From Rhizomys pruinosus (lineage: Eukaryota; Chordata; Mammalia; Rodentia; Spalacidae): DNA of 64,000 nt. Below the pieces are notes generated by a model that saw only the letters and a program-made list of their open reading frames with translations, ran no database searches and was not told the origin of the DNA. The position numbers and the translations under genes are program-made. Shown here in pieces: positions 35,071-47,180 of this stretch. The stretch is from assembly GCA_009823505.1 (NCBI GenBank), contig VZQC01006589.1, forward strand, positions 6,923,564 through 6,987,563. The letters are read 5' to 3'. Within the stretch, counting starts at the first letter, position 1. Each line of letters opens with the position of its first letter.

Positions 35071-35478
35071 TGTGCGGGATAGCTTTAGTGTCAACTTGAC
35101 ACACCTGGGTTGAGGGAGCCTCAATTGGAGAATTGGCTCCATTGGATTGGCCTGTGGCCACATCTGTGGAGTATTGTCTGGATGGTCAAGCAGTGTGGGA
35201 GGGCCCAGCCCACAATGAGTAGTGCCACCCTGGGCAGGTTGTTGTGTACTGTATAAGAAGGTGGGCAGGGCATGAGCCAGGGGAGCAAGGCAGTGAACAG
35301 CATTCCTCCATGGCCTGTGCTTCAGGTTCTGCTTCCAGGTTCCTGCCCTGAGTTCTTGCCTTGGGCTCCCTAAGTGATGAACTGTGACCCAGGAGATGTA
35401 AGCTGAATAAACCCTTTCCTCCCCAAGTTGGTGTCGGTCAGAGTGTTTTGTCACAGCAATGGAAGACAAACTAGAACA
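35071..35478 (+). mobile_element. MaLR-type 5' LTR
   Basis: 408 bp, starting TGTGCGGGATAGCTTTAGTG and ending CTAGAACA. Contains TATAAGAAGG-like and AATAAACCCTTTCC (polyadenylation-signal) regions. Pairs with 36649-37010. The flanking 5-mer GTATG (35066-35070) is repeated at 37011-37015. Confidence 0.95.
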
Positions 35479-36648
35479 GAAATTGGTACCGGAAGAGTGG
35501 GGTATTGCTATGACAGACCTGACCTTGGTATTTTAGGGAAGGATTGTGGAGGCATTTGGAACTTTGGGCTGGGAAGATCATTGAATGCCTAAAGATCATT
35601 GCTGTGGAACTTGGAGCAGTTTTGCTGAAGGAGTTGTAGAAGATGGAGGCCTGGCTTGTGAAGTTTCTAGTTTCAAAGGGGAGCAGAGATCATCAGGACT
35701 GTGTAATCTGTGGGTTCTGGTCAGCTGGGGCTGAAGAATCAGCTATAAGTAACAAGAGACCAGAACCTGAAGTGAAATCTTTGTTGTACTGGGACAATTG
35801 ATGCTGGTTAGCTGGGGCTGAAAAATCAGCGTAAGTAACAAAAGACCAGCATCACTGTGGTGAAATCTTCTGGGAATAATTTCTTCAGAGTCACCACACA
35901 GAAGCTGTGTTCCAGAAGGGGCCTGAGCCTCCATCTCAAGCCAGAAGCAGGACTTGGTAGTGTGTAAGAGTCTCCTATATGGTTCTGGTGTTGAAATTTG
36001 AGGGGGGGTCACAGAGAGCAGCCGAGGCTTGACACTGTGAGAGGTCGGAAAGACTATTGTTGGAAGTGCACCTCGGTTGCAGTGAAGACCCCAGGATTGC
36101 AGGGGTCATGGAGAGAAGCTGAGGCTTTGCACCAGGAGAGGTCAAAAGAGACCATTGGTGAAGGTGCTGCCTCAGTTTCAGTGGCGACCCCAGCTTTTTG
36201 GAGTTGCCAGGACCATGGGACGACCACCAAGAGCAGCAGCAGGTGTGGAATGGAGTCAGCCTGGGTCTGCAAGATGAGATGTGTGTGCCAAGGATGGCCC
36301 AGTTGGAGAGGGGGAGCTGCCAAAAGCCTTTGCAGCCCAGAAGATTGTGAGTGAATCCCAGGTGTCCAGCCTGGAGCTACTTTGCTGGACTTAGGTTTTG
36401 TTTGAGAGTGCCTGATTCTTCCCTTTGAAATAAGACAGTACTTGTTTTGGATTTTATAGCAGCCCACAGTTAAAAGATTTATTAGACTGAACTTTTAAGT
36501 GCTTAGACATTTTAAGGACTGTGGGGCTTTTAAGGTTGTACTGTCTTAGGTAGTGATTAATGTTAACATCATACTTTGGGGATAAGAACTGGAAAGGTGG
36601 TGGTTTAATAGTGATGTGTTTTGTATGTCAAGTTGACAAGGGGTCAAT
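35479..36648 (+). mobile_element. MaLR-type internal region, non-coding
   Basis: Starts with a primer-binding-site-like TTGGTACCGGAAGAGTGGGG (about 35483-35502) right after the 5' LTR, similar to the tRNA-Leu-type sites described for ERVL/MaLR elements (family knowledge; tRNA identity is inference). Frames of 118 and 137 codons here are incidental; no gag or pol similarity is seen, as usual for this non-autonomous group. Confidence 0.88.
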
Positions 36649-37010
36649 TGTGCTGGATAGCTTTAGTGTCAACTTGACACACCTGGGTTGAGGGAGCCTC
36701 AATTGGGGAATTGGCTCCATTGGATTGGCTTGTGGCCACATCTGTGGAGTATTGTCTTAATGTTCGAGCAGTGTGGGAGAGCCCAGCCCACAATGAGTAG
36801 TTCCACCCTGGGCAGGTTGTTGTGTACTTTATAAGAAGGTGGGCAGGGCATGAGCCAGGGGAGCAAGCCAGTGAACAGAATTCCTCCAGGGCCTGTGCTC
36901 CCTAAGTGATGAACTGTGATCCAGGGGATGTAAGCTGAATAAACCCTTTCCTCTCCAAGTTGGTGTCAGTCAGAGTGTTTTGTCACAGCAATGGAAGACA
37001 AACTAGAACA
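36649..37010 (+). mobile_element. MaLR-type 3' LTR
   Basis: 362 bp, TGTGCTGGATAGCTTTAGTG to CTAGAACA. It differs from the 5' LTR chiefly by lacking 46 bp between two TGTGCT/GGGCTCC-like sites, plus scattered substitutions. Confidence 0.95.
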
Positions 37011-37400
37011 GTATGTATGCATACTTTAGAGTAATATAAAATTAAAGAGGAAAACGTGAGTTCCTAAACATGTTGTGGAATTAACAGTTTACTTACAGAA
37101 ATCATAATTTTGGTATATGTGTGAAGAACATATATGCATATTTTGGAGCAATGAAAATTGGAGGGAACAACAACAAAAGGACTGGGTCGAAGAACTGACT
37201 GAAACAGTAAACTTCAGTCCAAAACAATAAACCTCTACATAGAAAAACTTTAAAAAGTCTGAAAAAAAGATGCAAGACATGTATGGCAAAATGCATGAAC
37301 CCAGGCAGGGTGGAGGGCATGGAAAGAGGAATGAATCTAAATGGAAGTGAGAAATGTTGTATGAATTGCACAAAACTTCAATAAAAAATGTAAAAAAAAG
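37011..37400 (+). mobile_element. L1 3' UTR, resumed after the LTR element
   Basis: Continues the L1 3' UTR interrupted at 35070: GTATGCATACTTTAGAGTAA, ACATATATGCATATTTTGGA, GAAGAACTGACTGAAACAGT, ending GCACAAAACTTCAATAAAAA and an A-rich tail. Shares the same order as 29900-30230. Confidence 0.9.
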
Positions 37401-38821
37401 AAAGAAAAATTACAGCTCCCAACTGGGACTCCAAGGTTATATTGCTGGTACCAAATTATTACCAGTGGGCAGCTACAGAAGGTGAAGGTAAAAGAAGATT
37501 GTCACTCCTATGTGAGGCTGAAGAGGTGGGCTCCAGGGAATACCAATTCCTGCTCTTTCAACACTACATTTTATGAAATAGAACATCCTTTCCCTTTTTG
37601 AGACTTGGTTGTTCCAAGGATGCTTTTCTTCATCATTTAGTATACTTGGGAACCTCTGCTTTTAACTCCCTGGTTATCATACCATGGGCATACTGAAGAG
37701 AATGAACCTTCTGATATAATCTCTTACAAGCACTTTTAGGTACTATTGTTAAATATTTTCCTTATTTTCTAGATTATGGCTATAAAATTCAAGAATATAT
37801 TTTGTAAATTAATAATATGATCTTTCTATTCCAGACAGACTAACAGTCCTCTTCAAAAGATTACACCCTGAATGTGATCAGGTTTCCCTCTTATTTACAT
37901 TTATAAATGAAATATGGATTGAAAAATTATACATTTTACAAAAGGCTGAGAAGGATAATTAAAGAGATATTAAATATTCTGTCCACAAAGAGCAAAACTA
38001 GGGGCCCATCACTATCTTATATAAACATTATAAGTTGGTTGATTTACCTGATACGTGAGGGACAATATTTACTCCAGACGTTTCAAAATGTAGAAAGAAT
38101 CCATTAAGATCACAGGGCATTAGAGACTCCCCTTGAGTAGGACAACTTTTAAAGAAGGAGAGGACACAAATATGGAGGAGTCCCATATCAGTGAAGATAG
38201 GGAGACAGTGACTAATGGATGGGTGTGTACTGTACCATGATTGCTCATCTAGAGTATGCTCTGGAGAGTAGAGACCGAGTAGTTCTGGAAGACCTTCCAA
38301 AATATCTTCTTTTGTCTTACATATGTGAAGCCATCTGTCATACAGACCAGACAGGCAAAATAACTCAGTCCTGTCTTGAAAAGTCTGCCCAAGTTGTGTT
38401 CTTACCCAGTGGAATCTTCTCAATCCATGGGCCATAAAACAACTAAACAACCAAGCAAAAAACCAAACCAAACCAAAAACATTATTGTTATTCTCCACTC
38501 AGGCCTGACCTAGATATAAATTGGCCTCCTCTAATGGGAAGTAGCAATCTGAATATTATCAGGTTGTCTATTTCTATTTAAAGTCAGGAGCAACAGGCCA
38601 CCTCAAGTATAGCCAGCCAGATCTCAGGTTTAACACTGGGAAAGGCAGATAGTTCTGTCAGCTTCATTCTTCTTGAGCACTGCTGCTCATTCCCATGCAT
38701 CCATGGCCTTATAAGGTTTACAAATATAAGAAAGTACCCATTTTCCACCTTCCATGTTTCAGACTGGTAAAATATTTAGTACATCCAATAACCAACTGTG
38801 CATTATAAGGTTGAAATAAAA
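37401..38821. other. Unassigned DNA
   Basis: A 156-codon minus-strand frame at 38028-38498 has no domain that I recognise. An A-rich stretch (38430-38480) could be the tail of an old SINE. No gene is supported. Confidence 0.4.
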
Positions 38822-38832
38822 ATATCATTGCC

Positions 38833-39058
38833 AAGGGGCTGGAGAGATGGCTCAGTGGTTAAGAGTGCCGAATGCTCTTGGAGAGGACCTAGGCTTAATT
38901 CCCAGCACCCACATGGTGGCTAAGAACTGTCTAAAACTCCAGTTCCAGGGAAGTCCAAAACCCTCTTCTGACCTCTGCAGCATTGCACAACACGGGTGCA
39001 CAAACCTACATGCAGACAGTACATTCACACCCATAAAAAATAAATAAAATAAAAAAAT
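38833..39058 (+). mobile_element. B2-type SINE, well preserved
   Basis: AAGGGGCTGGAGAGATGGCT, B2 body, AATAAA-containing A-rich tail. Target-site repeats ATATCATTGCC at 38822-38832 and 39059-39069. Confidence 0.96.
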
Positions 39059-39069
39059 ATATCATTGCC

Positions 39070-39433
39070 TTTATTGGCATGTATTATGAGATGTTAAGGC
39101 TACAGAGTTTTCTTATGATGAGGGCTTAAAAGACAGCAAAAAGTATCTATCTTCTCACATTCAACTGGAGCCACTGTCTGCTCCATGCTCTCTTCCTCTT
39201 TCACTGCCAAGGAAACACTCGGACCCAGGGTACTAGTCTCTCCACCAGCTCTTCTGTTTGCCTGAGTGTGTGACTAGAAAATGCATATCACATAGGACTA
39301 CAAGCTCTATGTCTAGACATGATTAACTCATCCATATTGGACACCCCACTAGGTAATGATCCTCCAACCATGTATTAGTATGTTTACAGCTTGTCCCAGC
39401 CATAGAAGTCATGCTAGCTTCTCACTACCATTT
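39070..39433. other. Unassigned DNA
   Basis: No gene or repeat recognised. Confidence 0.35.
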
Positions 39434-39646
39434 ATAAGATTTATTTTAATTTTAATTGTATGTGTGTGTGTTTGTGCATGCATGTGTGTGTGTGTGCACA
39501 TGAGTGCAGGTGCCTATGGTGGTCAGAAGAGGGAAGACATCATATCCCATGAATTGGAATTACAGATGCTTGTGAGCTCCCATGTGGTACAGGTGCTTTG
39601 TAACAGCAGCAGCTGCCCTTAAACTCTGGACCATCTCTCCAGTCCC
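39434..39646 (-). mobile_element. B2-type SINE
   Basis: Reverse B2: TTTTAATTGTATGTGTGTGT at left (with a TG-rich expansion), GGTGGTCAGAAGAGGGAAGA, and TGGACCATCTCTCCAGTCCC at the right. Confidence 0.9.
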
Positions 39647-39689
39647 TCAGTATGCTTGGATTTATCCTCTGAGATCCATTGCTAAAAAC

Positions 39690-40048
39690 ATGGCTGCTCT
39701 GTGTGACTTCTCTATCATCATCAAATATGGATGCTCCGTGTGACTCTTTACCACATCCAATATGGCTGCTCTGTGTGACTCTTTATCACCATCCAATATG
39801 GCTTCTCTGTATGAGTCTCTATCACCATCCAATATGGCTGCTCTTTGTGACTTTTCTATCACCATCCAATATGGTGATCTTGTGTGACTCTCATCATATC
39901 CAATATGGCCGCTCTTTGTGACTTTTGTATTACCATCCAACATGGTTTCTCCATGTGACTCTCATCACATCCAATATGGCTGCTCTCTGTAACTCTCTAT
40001 CACCATCCAACATGGCTGCTCTATGTGTCTCTCTCTATCACCATCCCA
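39690..40048. repeat. 10-copy minisatellite, 34-38 bp unit
   Basis: Each unit starts ATGG(C/T)... and ends ATCACCATCCAAT or ATCACATCCAAT; ten units with length and base differences. At six of ten unit starts the junction reads AA(C/T)ATGGC(T/C)GCT, a YY1-like motif. A minus-strand frame (39662-39943) gives a roughly 12-residue repeat rich in SHRAAILDGD, an artefact of the array. Confidence 0.93.
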
Positions 40049-41721
40049 TAAAACCTCTGAGTGAATTCTAAGAACTTTCCACTTTTTGTACTCTACTTTA
40101 TATATGCCTGGTTAATCTCAGAATACCATTCCTCTGGATTATCAGTAGCCTGTATGTCTTCTGTCTCACCACATTCTTATTGAATCCATCAAGTATATTA
40201 ATATCAAAGTTCTGTTGATAAATTGCAAACCTAATTAGACAATTTTCGTATTTAATCTTTCCAAAGACTCTGCTGTTTTCAAATGTTAGAAAGCATAGTT
40301 TCTACTCTTTGAGTCACAATTGGTATTTCCTAAAAGCCTATGGCATTCCTTAAAGCATTCATAGCTCAAAATTGTAGGGGTGTTCCTATGTTTCACCATC
40401 ATTTATATTATTTTCAGAATCAAGAGTGGTTCATCCAAGTTTTCATTTAACATTTGCTTCATCAAATAAGTAGTTGACAAAAAAAATTATTCAATTTTTT
40501 TTCCAATATTGAACAGGATTGTTCAACATAGAGGAGAAAGGATTATGTATAACAAACAAATATGAGAGATGAACGCAGGTAAACACAAATTGGAACAAAA
40601 CCAGATTATTCTAGACTGAATGACAGGAGAATCCTCATCACCTCTTATAGAGAAAACAAACATATATTTATCTTTATTAATTCTAAGACTTATGAAGATA
40701 AAATGAGTTTTGCCATTTAAAACTACCAATAAATTATTTCTGTTTGTGAGTGAGGCTGAAGATTAACAGATCCCAGTGTTATTTATTATCTTTATTGTCC
40801 ACTATTATATTTAAATAACTCAACATCTTGTCAGATTTAGAGCCTATTATTGTAGAAACATGTCCATTTTGAATCAAATAAAATTCATAAATAAATTTGT
40901 TATCTGTATACCTGCAATGTTTAAAGAGAAGTGACCAAAAAAAAAAGTCAAGCCAAACATTAGTGGTGTTTAATGAAAGTGTGCCTACTGCATATCAATT
41001 TACAGCACAGTGTATAAAGATGCCTGAAAATCCAAGCTAAAATTAAAGAAATATTTGAGGCCAATAGGTTAAATTATTGTAGCTAATTTACTCTGTTAAT
41101 TAAGTTTATTCTTCTAAACTGATACCAATTTAATAAGAATGAGAACTCTGAATTATTTGTCTTTATTACCTTGACATCTCATTAACAACCCCTGATCCAG
41201 AAGCCTCTAGTAAAATATTCCTTTCTTAACCTCCTCAATATTGTGAGCAGAAGACAAAGACACAAGGTAGAGCTGTTCCACTTATCCTTCTACTATGAGT
41301 ATTTTATCACATGCATGTATATATGCTATGAGAAATATCATTATTAATTTGCATTTTTAAGAAGTGAAAATATTCCCTCCATTCCATCATAACAAGATGC
41401 TAGAGTCAAGATTTCTCCTCAGAACTAGGTATGAAATCTGAGTGACATGGAGCCATGGTGACAGAAGAAAATAAAGGCAGAGAAGTAGCTGGTTATGTGG
41501 ATAAATTCACAGTCAATGAATACACCCCACCGAAGTCAATAAGGACTGTGACTTCTGTTCTCATCTTTAGGCTGGTGAGCAGCTGAACACTTCCACATCA
41601 CCATACTCCCATCAGGTAGAATTTAGGTCAAATCCTTATATTGCAGCTTCAGGAGAAAAAAAAGCAAAAATTTCAATATTAAAGTAATTCTTAAATAGTA
41701 ATCCTTGCAGACTCTGTTTTT
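40049..41721. other. Unassigned AT-rich DNA
   Basis: About 1.7 kb with no named repeat and no frame over 70 codons. Confidence 0.4.
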
Positions 41722-42078
41722 TCTATTTTTAAAATATCTGTATGAGTGCATTGTATGTGCATGCTATCTGTGTACATCTATACACCGATGTTTGCATTGC
41801 CATAAGTTCAAGTGTGGTGGCAGAGGAGAGTACCCTGATCTGTCACTGTCTTATTGCTTTGAGACATGGTATCTCATTGAACCTGGGGAGTAGGCTGGGA
41901 GCCACACGGCTCCATGATCCGTTTGCCTTCATACCCACAGCACTAAGTTTTCAGGCTTGCGTTATGAAGCCTGGCCTTATTACGTTTCTTAATGTTACTG
42001 CTGAGAAGTGACAACAGGATTCTGGATTCTCATTCTAAGGCAACAAATGTTCTTACCTGTTGAGCCATCTCTCCAGTA
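41722..42078 (-). mobile_element. B4-type SINE
   Basis: Reversed B4 layout: TATGAGTGCATTGTATGTGC on the left, TTGCTTTGAGACATGGTATC and TCATTGAACCTGGGGAGTAG in the middle, and TTACCTGTTGAGCCATCTCT at the right. Confidence 0.78.
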
Positions 42079-42232
42079 TATGTGGTTTTGTTGAGTATGA
42101 GACAATAGCTGGTACTTCCCTAATATAAGACTCCATTTTTAATTTTGTAAGGATTCCATCAAAGTACAACCAACTTCAACACAATGTTGTTGAGTCTTCA
42201 CTGTCACGTCTTTTTACATTTTTTATTTTTCT

Positions 42233-42448
42233 TAATTTTTTATTTTTTATGTGTATGAATGTAATGTGTGCATGTAGGTTTGTGCACCCATGTTGTGCAA
42301 TGCTGCATAGATCAGAAGAGGGTGTCAGATTCCCCTGGAACTAGAGCTAAAGACGGTTCTCAGCCGCCATGTGGGTGCTGGGGATAGAACCCAGGTACTC
42401 TGCAAAAGCAGTCAGCGCTCTTAACCGCTAGGCCATCTCTCCAGCCCC
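42233..42448 (-). mobile_element. B2-type SINE
   Basis: Reverse B2 with TTTATGTGTATGAATG, GTGTCAGATTCCCCTGGAAC, and TTAACCGCTAGGCCATCTCT. Well preserved. Confidence 0.95.
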
Positions 42449-45400
42449 CACTATCACAGCCTTATAAACCGAAGAAATAGAATTTCAGTGCAACTCACTT
42501 CTCTTGTCATTAAGGCAACCCAGTTTTTGAGAGAAATGAGATTCTTATTAACTCTAATGGGAGAGTGTCCAGTAGGCTTATAACATGGCCACATATTATA
42601 AAATCCTTATTCTCACCTGATGTTTTGGAAATGGATGTGAAGACCACTGTGGAAAGACTGCTGTGTTTGGAGATCTTTCTGTTGCACCACACCTTCCCAC
42701 TTTCACTGTCTTCTGAGGGGCTCATCAGACACATGTTGTAAATATGGCAACTGATCTGAGGCTCCCTTAAGGGCTGAATTAATCCCTCCAAGATGATTTA
42801 TAACTAGTTAAGTAAATGAGCATTCTCTGAAAATAGCAGAAACAACTTTGACTCATCCAAATTAAGTATAAATTACTGGATTTTGGATTCTTTCTGAAGA
42901 ACAAGCTTGATTACATGATTAAAGTTTAAGGCAACCATAAAGTTTGTCAGAGAAAAGAATATTTAGGTGGCATCATGGGCACCAAAGTAAACTTTTTTTT
43001 TTCTTTTCAACAGTGTTCAAAGACTGTATCTGATGTCAAAACTCAATTTGTTGAGGATTAGGGAGCAATAGTGATAATGCATTCTCTGTCTGACCCTACA
43101 TTCTAGTTGCCATAACAACTCGAGAGAACTCTAAATGAAAATGCATTTAGTTTATTGTACAATTTAGCTTTGAGAAAGAAAAAGATATATAATATACCCA
43201 AATATACATCTTCTTCAGTGTACCATCTGTAATGTTGAATTCTGTAAAGATTTCTTTAATTAGCCTACCTGTAAATACACTTGCTTTGAAGTACGTTGGC
43301 TCTAATTGCACTTCAATTTGAAATGGCTTTCTGCTTCCTTAACTATAAAGGGCTTATATAGCTATCCCAGACAAGTGTAGAGCAGATATTTCTTCCTTGA
43401 ATGAGCTGGCTAATAACCTCAATTCTCCCATTCATTGCTTCAGTAGAGACCTAGCTGGAAAAATCCTAACAAAGGAGGCAAAGAGGCAAGAAGCGAGAGT
43501 TATACAATCCCATGGGGACAGTATGGGACACAGTTTTAGCCAGGGAAACAAATGAGCTTAGGAGTCAAAAGGGCCTGTCACTTTTATTTTCTTCGTAGAT
43601 GAACAAAACAAGGTTTGGGGGAAGAAACTATGAGATTGACAGAACATTTATTTCAGGCTCTGTTCTTCTGAATTCTTGGGTCCCACATAAAAAAATATCC
43701 TATCATTGTAAGCTTTGGCCAAGAGCATCCCCATGGTGATTAACGAAAGCAATGTTTTATCAAGTCATTAAAGACTCATATTTTTTTCTCTGTCAAGCAG
43801 AGGAATGAAACTCTAAGGGTCTTTATTGTTATCTATATAGGTGAGTGATGATATTTTACAGTTTATGTAGCTAGAGTTTTCACAACACCCTGAACTTAGA
43901 GGCATGAATGCAGCAATGGTATTATTATTTTCAGTAGCAGAGATGAATGTTATCTTCATTCAGAGTGTTATGATACTGTAGACTTTGGACTTTACTTCCC
44001 TGAGGCTTCATGGCTTCATTCACAAAAGCAAAAGGTGAATTCTGGCTCAAAACTATTGTACAGATAAAGATACTTCATCAACTGGAATCTTCTCTACCAT
44101 TTAGAGCTTTATTTTTAGGAGTGAGTTCATAATTTTCTTAAGATATCCTCAACTGAGAAACTCAGGCTTCTGTTCTAGAACTAGCTTATTGGCATACTGG
44201 ATTTAAGATTAGGGTACGTGCTTTTTAAGAACAGTTTACATTATTTGTATTAAACATGAAATAAAGCCTTATATATCTATGATTATTCTGTAGAACAATA
44301 TGTAGTTATTTGTGTAGTTACATGAAAATTAGGACTCATTTCAATAGTGTAGACAAAAAAGTTAGGGAGAGTTCTTTGGCTGCCAAGGCTCCTGTCACTT
44401 TCCAGAAGTTAGCATGCTTGGGAACAAGGCAGTCAATGTATCATGGAAGAAAAGCAAATGCTAAGCAGAAAACCAAAGATCATCCTAGCTGAACTCAAAA
44501 GAAATAAATGCTAACTGCTAGGAGTTAGATGAGGCACTACCAAAGCTAAAAGTTCAACTGTCCAGCAAAGATTATATATAGACATGGGTTATAAGGGAAG
44601 GGCCTTAAGAATCTAGTGCTCACAGGTATTGGGGGAGATCCACCTTTTAGTCAAAATAATCCCAGCCTGCACTGTGTAGATCTAAAACCCACCCTCAAGC
44701 ATGGGCTGGAGCACATACCCACTGCACTAGAGGTGTGAAGTCTACATGCCAGAGAGGAACCAGCTACTCAGCAGTCTGAGGCAAGAAGATGGTCTGTTAT
44801 GAGAAATTTTGTGAAACCCTGTCACTAAAATAAAATAGACACTCTATGCTGAAAACAGACTGCAAATGCAATTAGAGACTATTAGAAAAAAAATGTTATT
44901 AGGTATTCCCTGGGCCGCTTATTGTGATTTGCAAGCTTTAAAGCTAGGTAGGAACATTGATTGGTGTTTTTCTGTGGCAGCAGCTAGCATAATTCCTGCT
45001 GATACTATCAGAGCTACTCTTCAGGGAGGAGGATTCCAGGTCAGTTCCAGCTCAATTTTTCTATGTCCAGTGTCCAATGTATGTGGTTTCTTAAGCAGTA
45101 GAGTCTTAACATCTAGTTCTGCCATGCAACCAATGGCTATAGCAATAGCCTATATTTATTTGCGGGTCTTTTGGACTACCCTAACCAATAAGTAAAAGAG
45201 AGGTTTCCTTTCTATTCCTAGCACTGGGTATTTTGTTAGACAGCCTTCAGCTATTCACACATACTCACATTTATATTAAATGTGTATTTTTATTCAGCCT
45301 GTGACATAATACATTTCTCTGAGATTGTTCTAACAATTATATTATATTTATACCTCTTTACCTGATCTGCTTCTTTTCTAGGACTCCCTCCTCCCTTCCC

Positions 45401-46042
45401 AATTAAAGTGCCCCTGTTTCCCCTTGATAGTATCCGTTTGCCCTCTTCTTGAACACCTTCTTCCTCACCACCCACATGTTCCTTGCTCCTTGCTTCCTTT
45501 AAGGGTATATAGCCACATCTAAAGTTTGTACCTCTAACTCATCATCAAGGAAGCTTGTTTTGTGTTACAGATGGAGACTATTACATAACTGTCAAAATGC
45601 AGAGAAGGAACCACCCTGAGCTAGCCAACCTCAGTTACTACATTTACAAAGCACCCTTGATATTTCTGAGCCTCAGGAACACCACGGAAGAGGTGGCAGA
45701 AGGAATTTAAGAGCCAGAAGATCAGACCCTGTTAGATAATGTATTCCAGAAGCTGTATCCATGAATTCTCTGAAATATCGCAGCCTAACAACAACTGCAT
45801 AATGACTGGGCTAGCTGATGCACCAGTGTGCATGGGAAAGATTCACAGGGGCCCTAGACAAATAATTATAGGCAATCAGTGGGAGTTGATGGGATAGAGA
45901 ATCAATTTTCTTCAAGGACTGGCTTTCTGATAAGTAGCCACATCCTAAATATTCGGCCATAAACTCATATACACATGAGCCTCACTAAATACACTCATAT
46001 ATACATATATGTTACAAAAATAATCAAGGGAGAAACATGAGA

Positions 46043-46044
<2 letters not shown>
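42449..46044. other. Repeat-poor unassigned block
   Basis: About 3.6 kb in which I recognise no SINE, rodent L1 or LTR, in contrast to the rest of the window. Frames are at most 109 codons (44866-45195) and show no domain that I know. A part around 44860-45240 could be an old unidentified retroelement piece. No CpG island, splice pattern or hairpin gene is evident. Confidence 0.4.

Positions 46045-46090
<46 letters not shown>
46045..46090. repeat. (CA)n microsatellite
   Basis: About 22 CA units. Confidence 0.94.
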
Positions 46091-46093
<3 letters not shown>

Positions 46094-46743
46094 TCTAACG
46101 TACACATTACAAAAAAGACCAAGAAGAGATGACAGGAACAAATATACAACAACAAAAAAAATAATGTTTATATAAACCTTCAAATTAAAAAGATTCATGA
46201 GGGAATAGTAAAATTGGTTGAATGCTATTCACACAGAATTCTAAAATAAAGCACATATGCATAGTATATGAAACTGTCTAAGAAAAGAAGGGAGCAGGCT
46301 ACAGTCATACTTTCCCTAGCCTCACGCTGTGAGATAAAGTTAACTGAGGAATGTCTTAAAATGCAGAGGGAAACTGATTTCCAGAAAAATACACCCTATA
46401 TCAAATACCCATCAAGTAAAAACATAGAGACAGTATGTACGAAGCTTCATGTATTTCCTTCCCACCACACAATTTCAAATGATCTTAAAGTATTTGTAAA
46501 GAAGGAGAGATCCCAAGATAAAGAAAAGGGGGATCAGAGATGGATAGAAGAGGCATTCCAGGATAGCATGCCATGGTGCAGGGCAGAGGGAAGGGGTGAA
46601 GGAATCTGGGATTGCTGCAAACCGAGGCCTTAGAACATGTGTGAGATATGTGGAAATGGCGCAAGGAAACTGAGAGTCCTAGTTGTGTGAATAACTGTTG
46701 AAAAACGTCAGAGAGTCTACCGAGGAATTTGAGAAAGATTATT
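46091..46743. other. Unassigned DNA with a 121-codon plus-strand frame
   Basis: The frame at 46268-46633 is basic and Lys/Glu-rich at its start and Trp/Cys-rich at its end. No domain, no intron pattern and no neighbour supports it as a gene. Confidence 0.4.
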
Positions 46744-46759
46744 GAAAATTATGTTTTAA

Positions 46760-47024
46760 GGGGCTGGAGAGATAGCTCAGCGGTTAAGAGCACCGACTGG
46801 TCTTCCAGAGGACCAGGGTTTGATTCCCAGCACCCACATGGTGGCTAACACCTATCTTTAAGCCAGGTGTGGTGATACACACCTTTAATCCTAGCACTTG
46901 GGAGGCAGAGGCTGGTGGATCTCTGTGAGTTCAAGGCCAGCCTGGTGTACAGAGTGAGTTCCAGGACAGCTGGGGCTACAGGGAGACCCTGTAGACAATA
47001 AAAAAAAAAAAAAAAAAAAAAAAA
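46760..47024 (+). mobile_element. Composite SINE: B2 head fused to B1
   Basis: 46760-46860 is the 5' part of a B2 (GGGGCTGGAGAGATAGCTCA, GGGTTTGATTCC, CACATGGTGGCTAACACC). At about 46861 it switches to a complete B1 (GCCAGGTGTGGTGATACACA to GGGAGACCCTG) and a poly-A tail. One pair of exact 16-bp direct repeats, GAAAATTATGTTTTAA at 46744-46759 and 47025-47040, flanks the whole unit and none lies between the parts, so it went in as a single molecule. Confidence 0.93.
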
Positions 47025-47040
47025 GAAAATTATGTTTTAA

Positions 47041-47167
47041 ATGGAAGAAAAAGAACAAAAGTAATACTCAAACAGTAAAAGGAATGTATGTACATCTACC
47101 TCCAATAAAGGTAACCATTGTACTGCCTTGGGCACATTATTGAGTCAATTCAGAAAATACACATATC
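47041..47167. other. Unassigned DNA
   Basis: Short spacer before the target-site repeat of the next insertion. Confidence 0.3.
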
Positions 47168-47180
47168 GTAAATACTTTTT

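Noticed and set aside
36054..36467. 137-codon minus-strand frame
   Set aside because: It lies antisense within the non-coding internal region of a MaLR element.
38028..38498. 156-codon minus-strand frame
   Set aside because: No domain recognised and it starts in an A/C-rich tract; it is within the range expected by chance in 64 kb on six frames.
44866..45195. 109-codon plus-strand frame
   Set aside because: No domain recognised; the surrounding sequence may be an old retroelement.
46268..46633. 121-codon plus-strand frame
   Set aside because: No family recognised, no conserved neighbour, mixed low-complexity composition.
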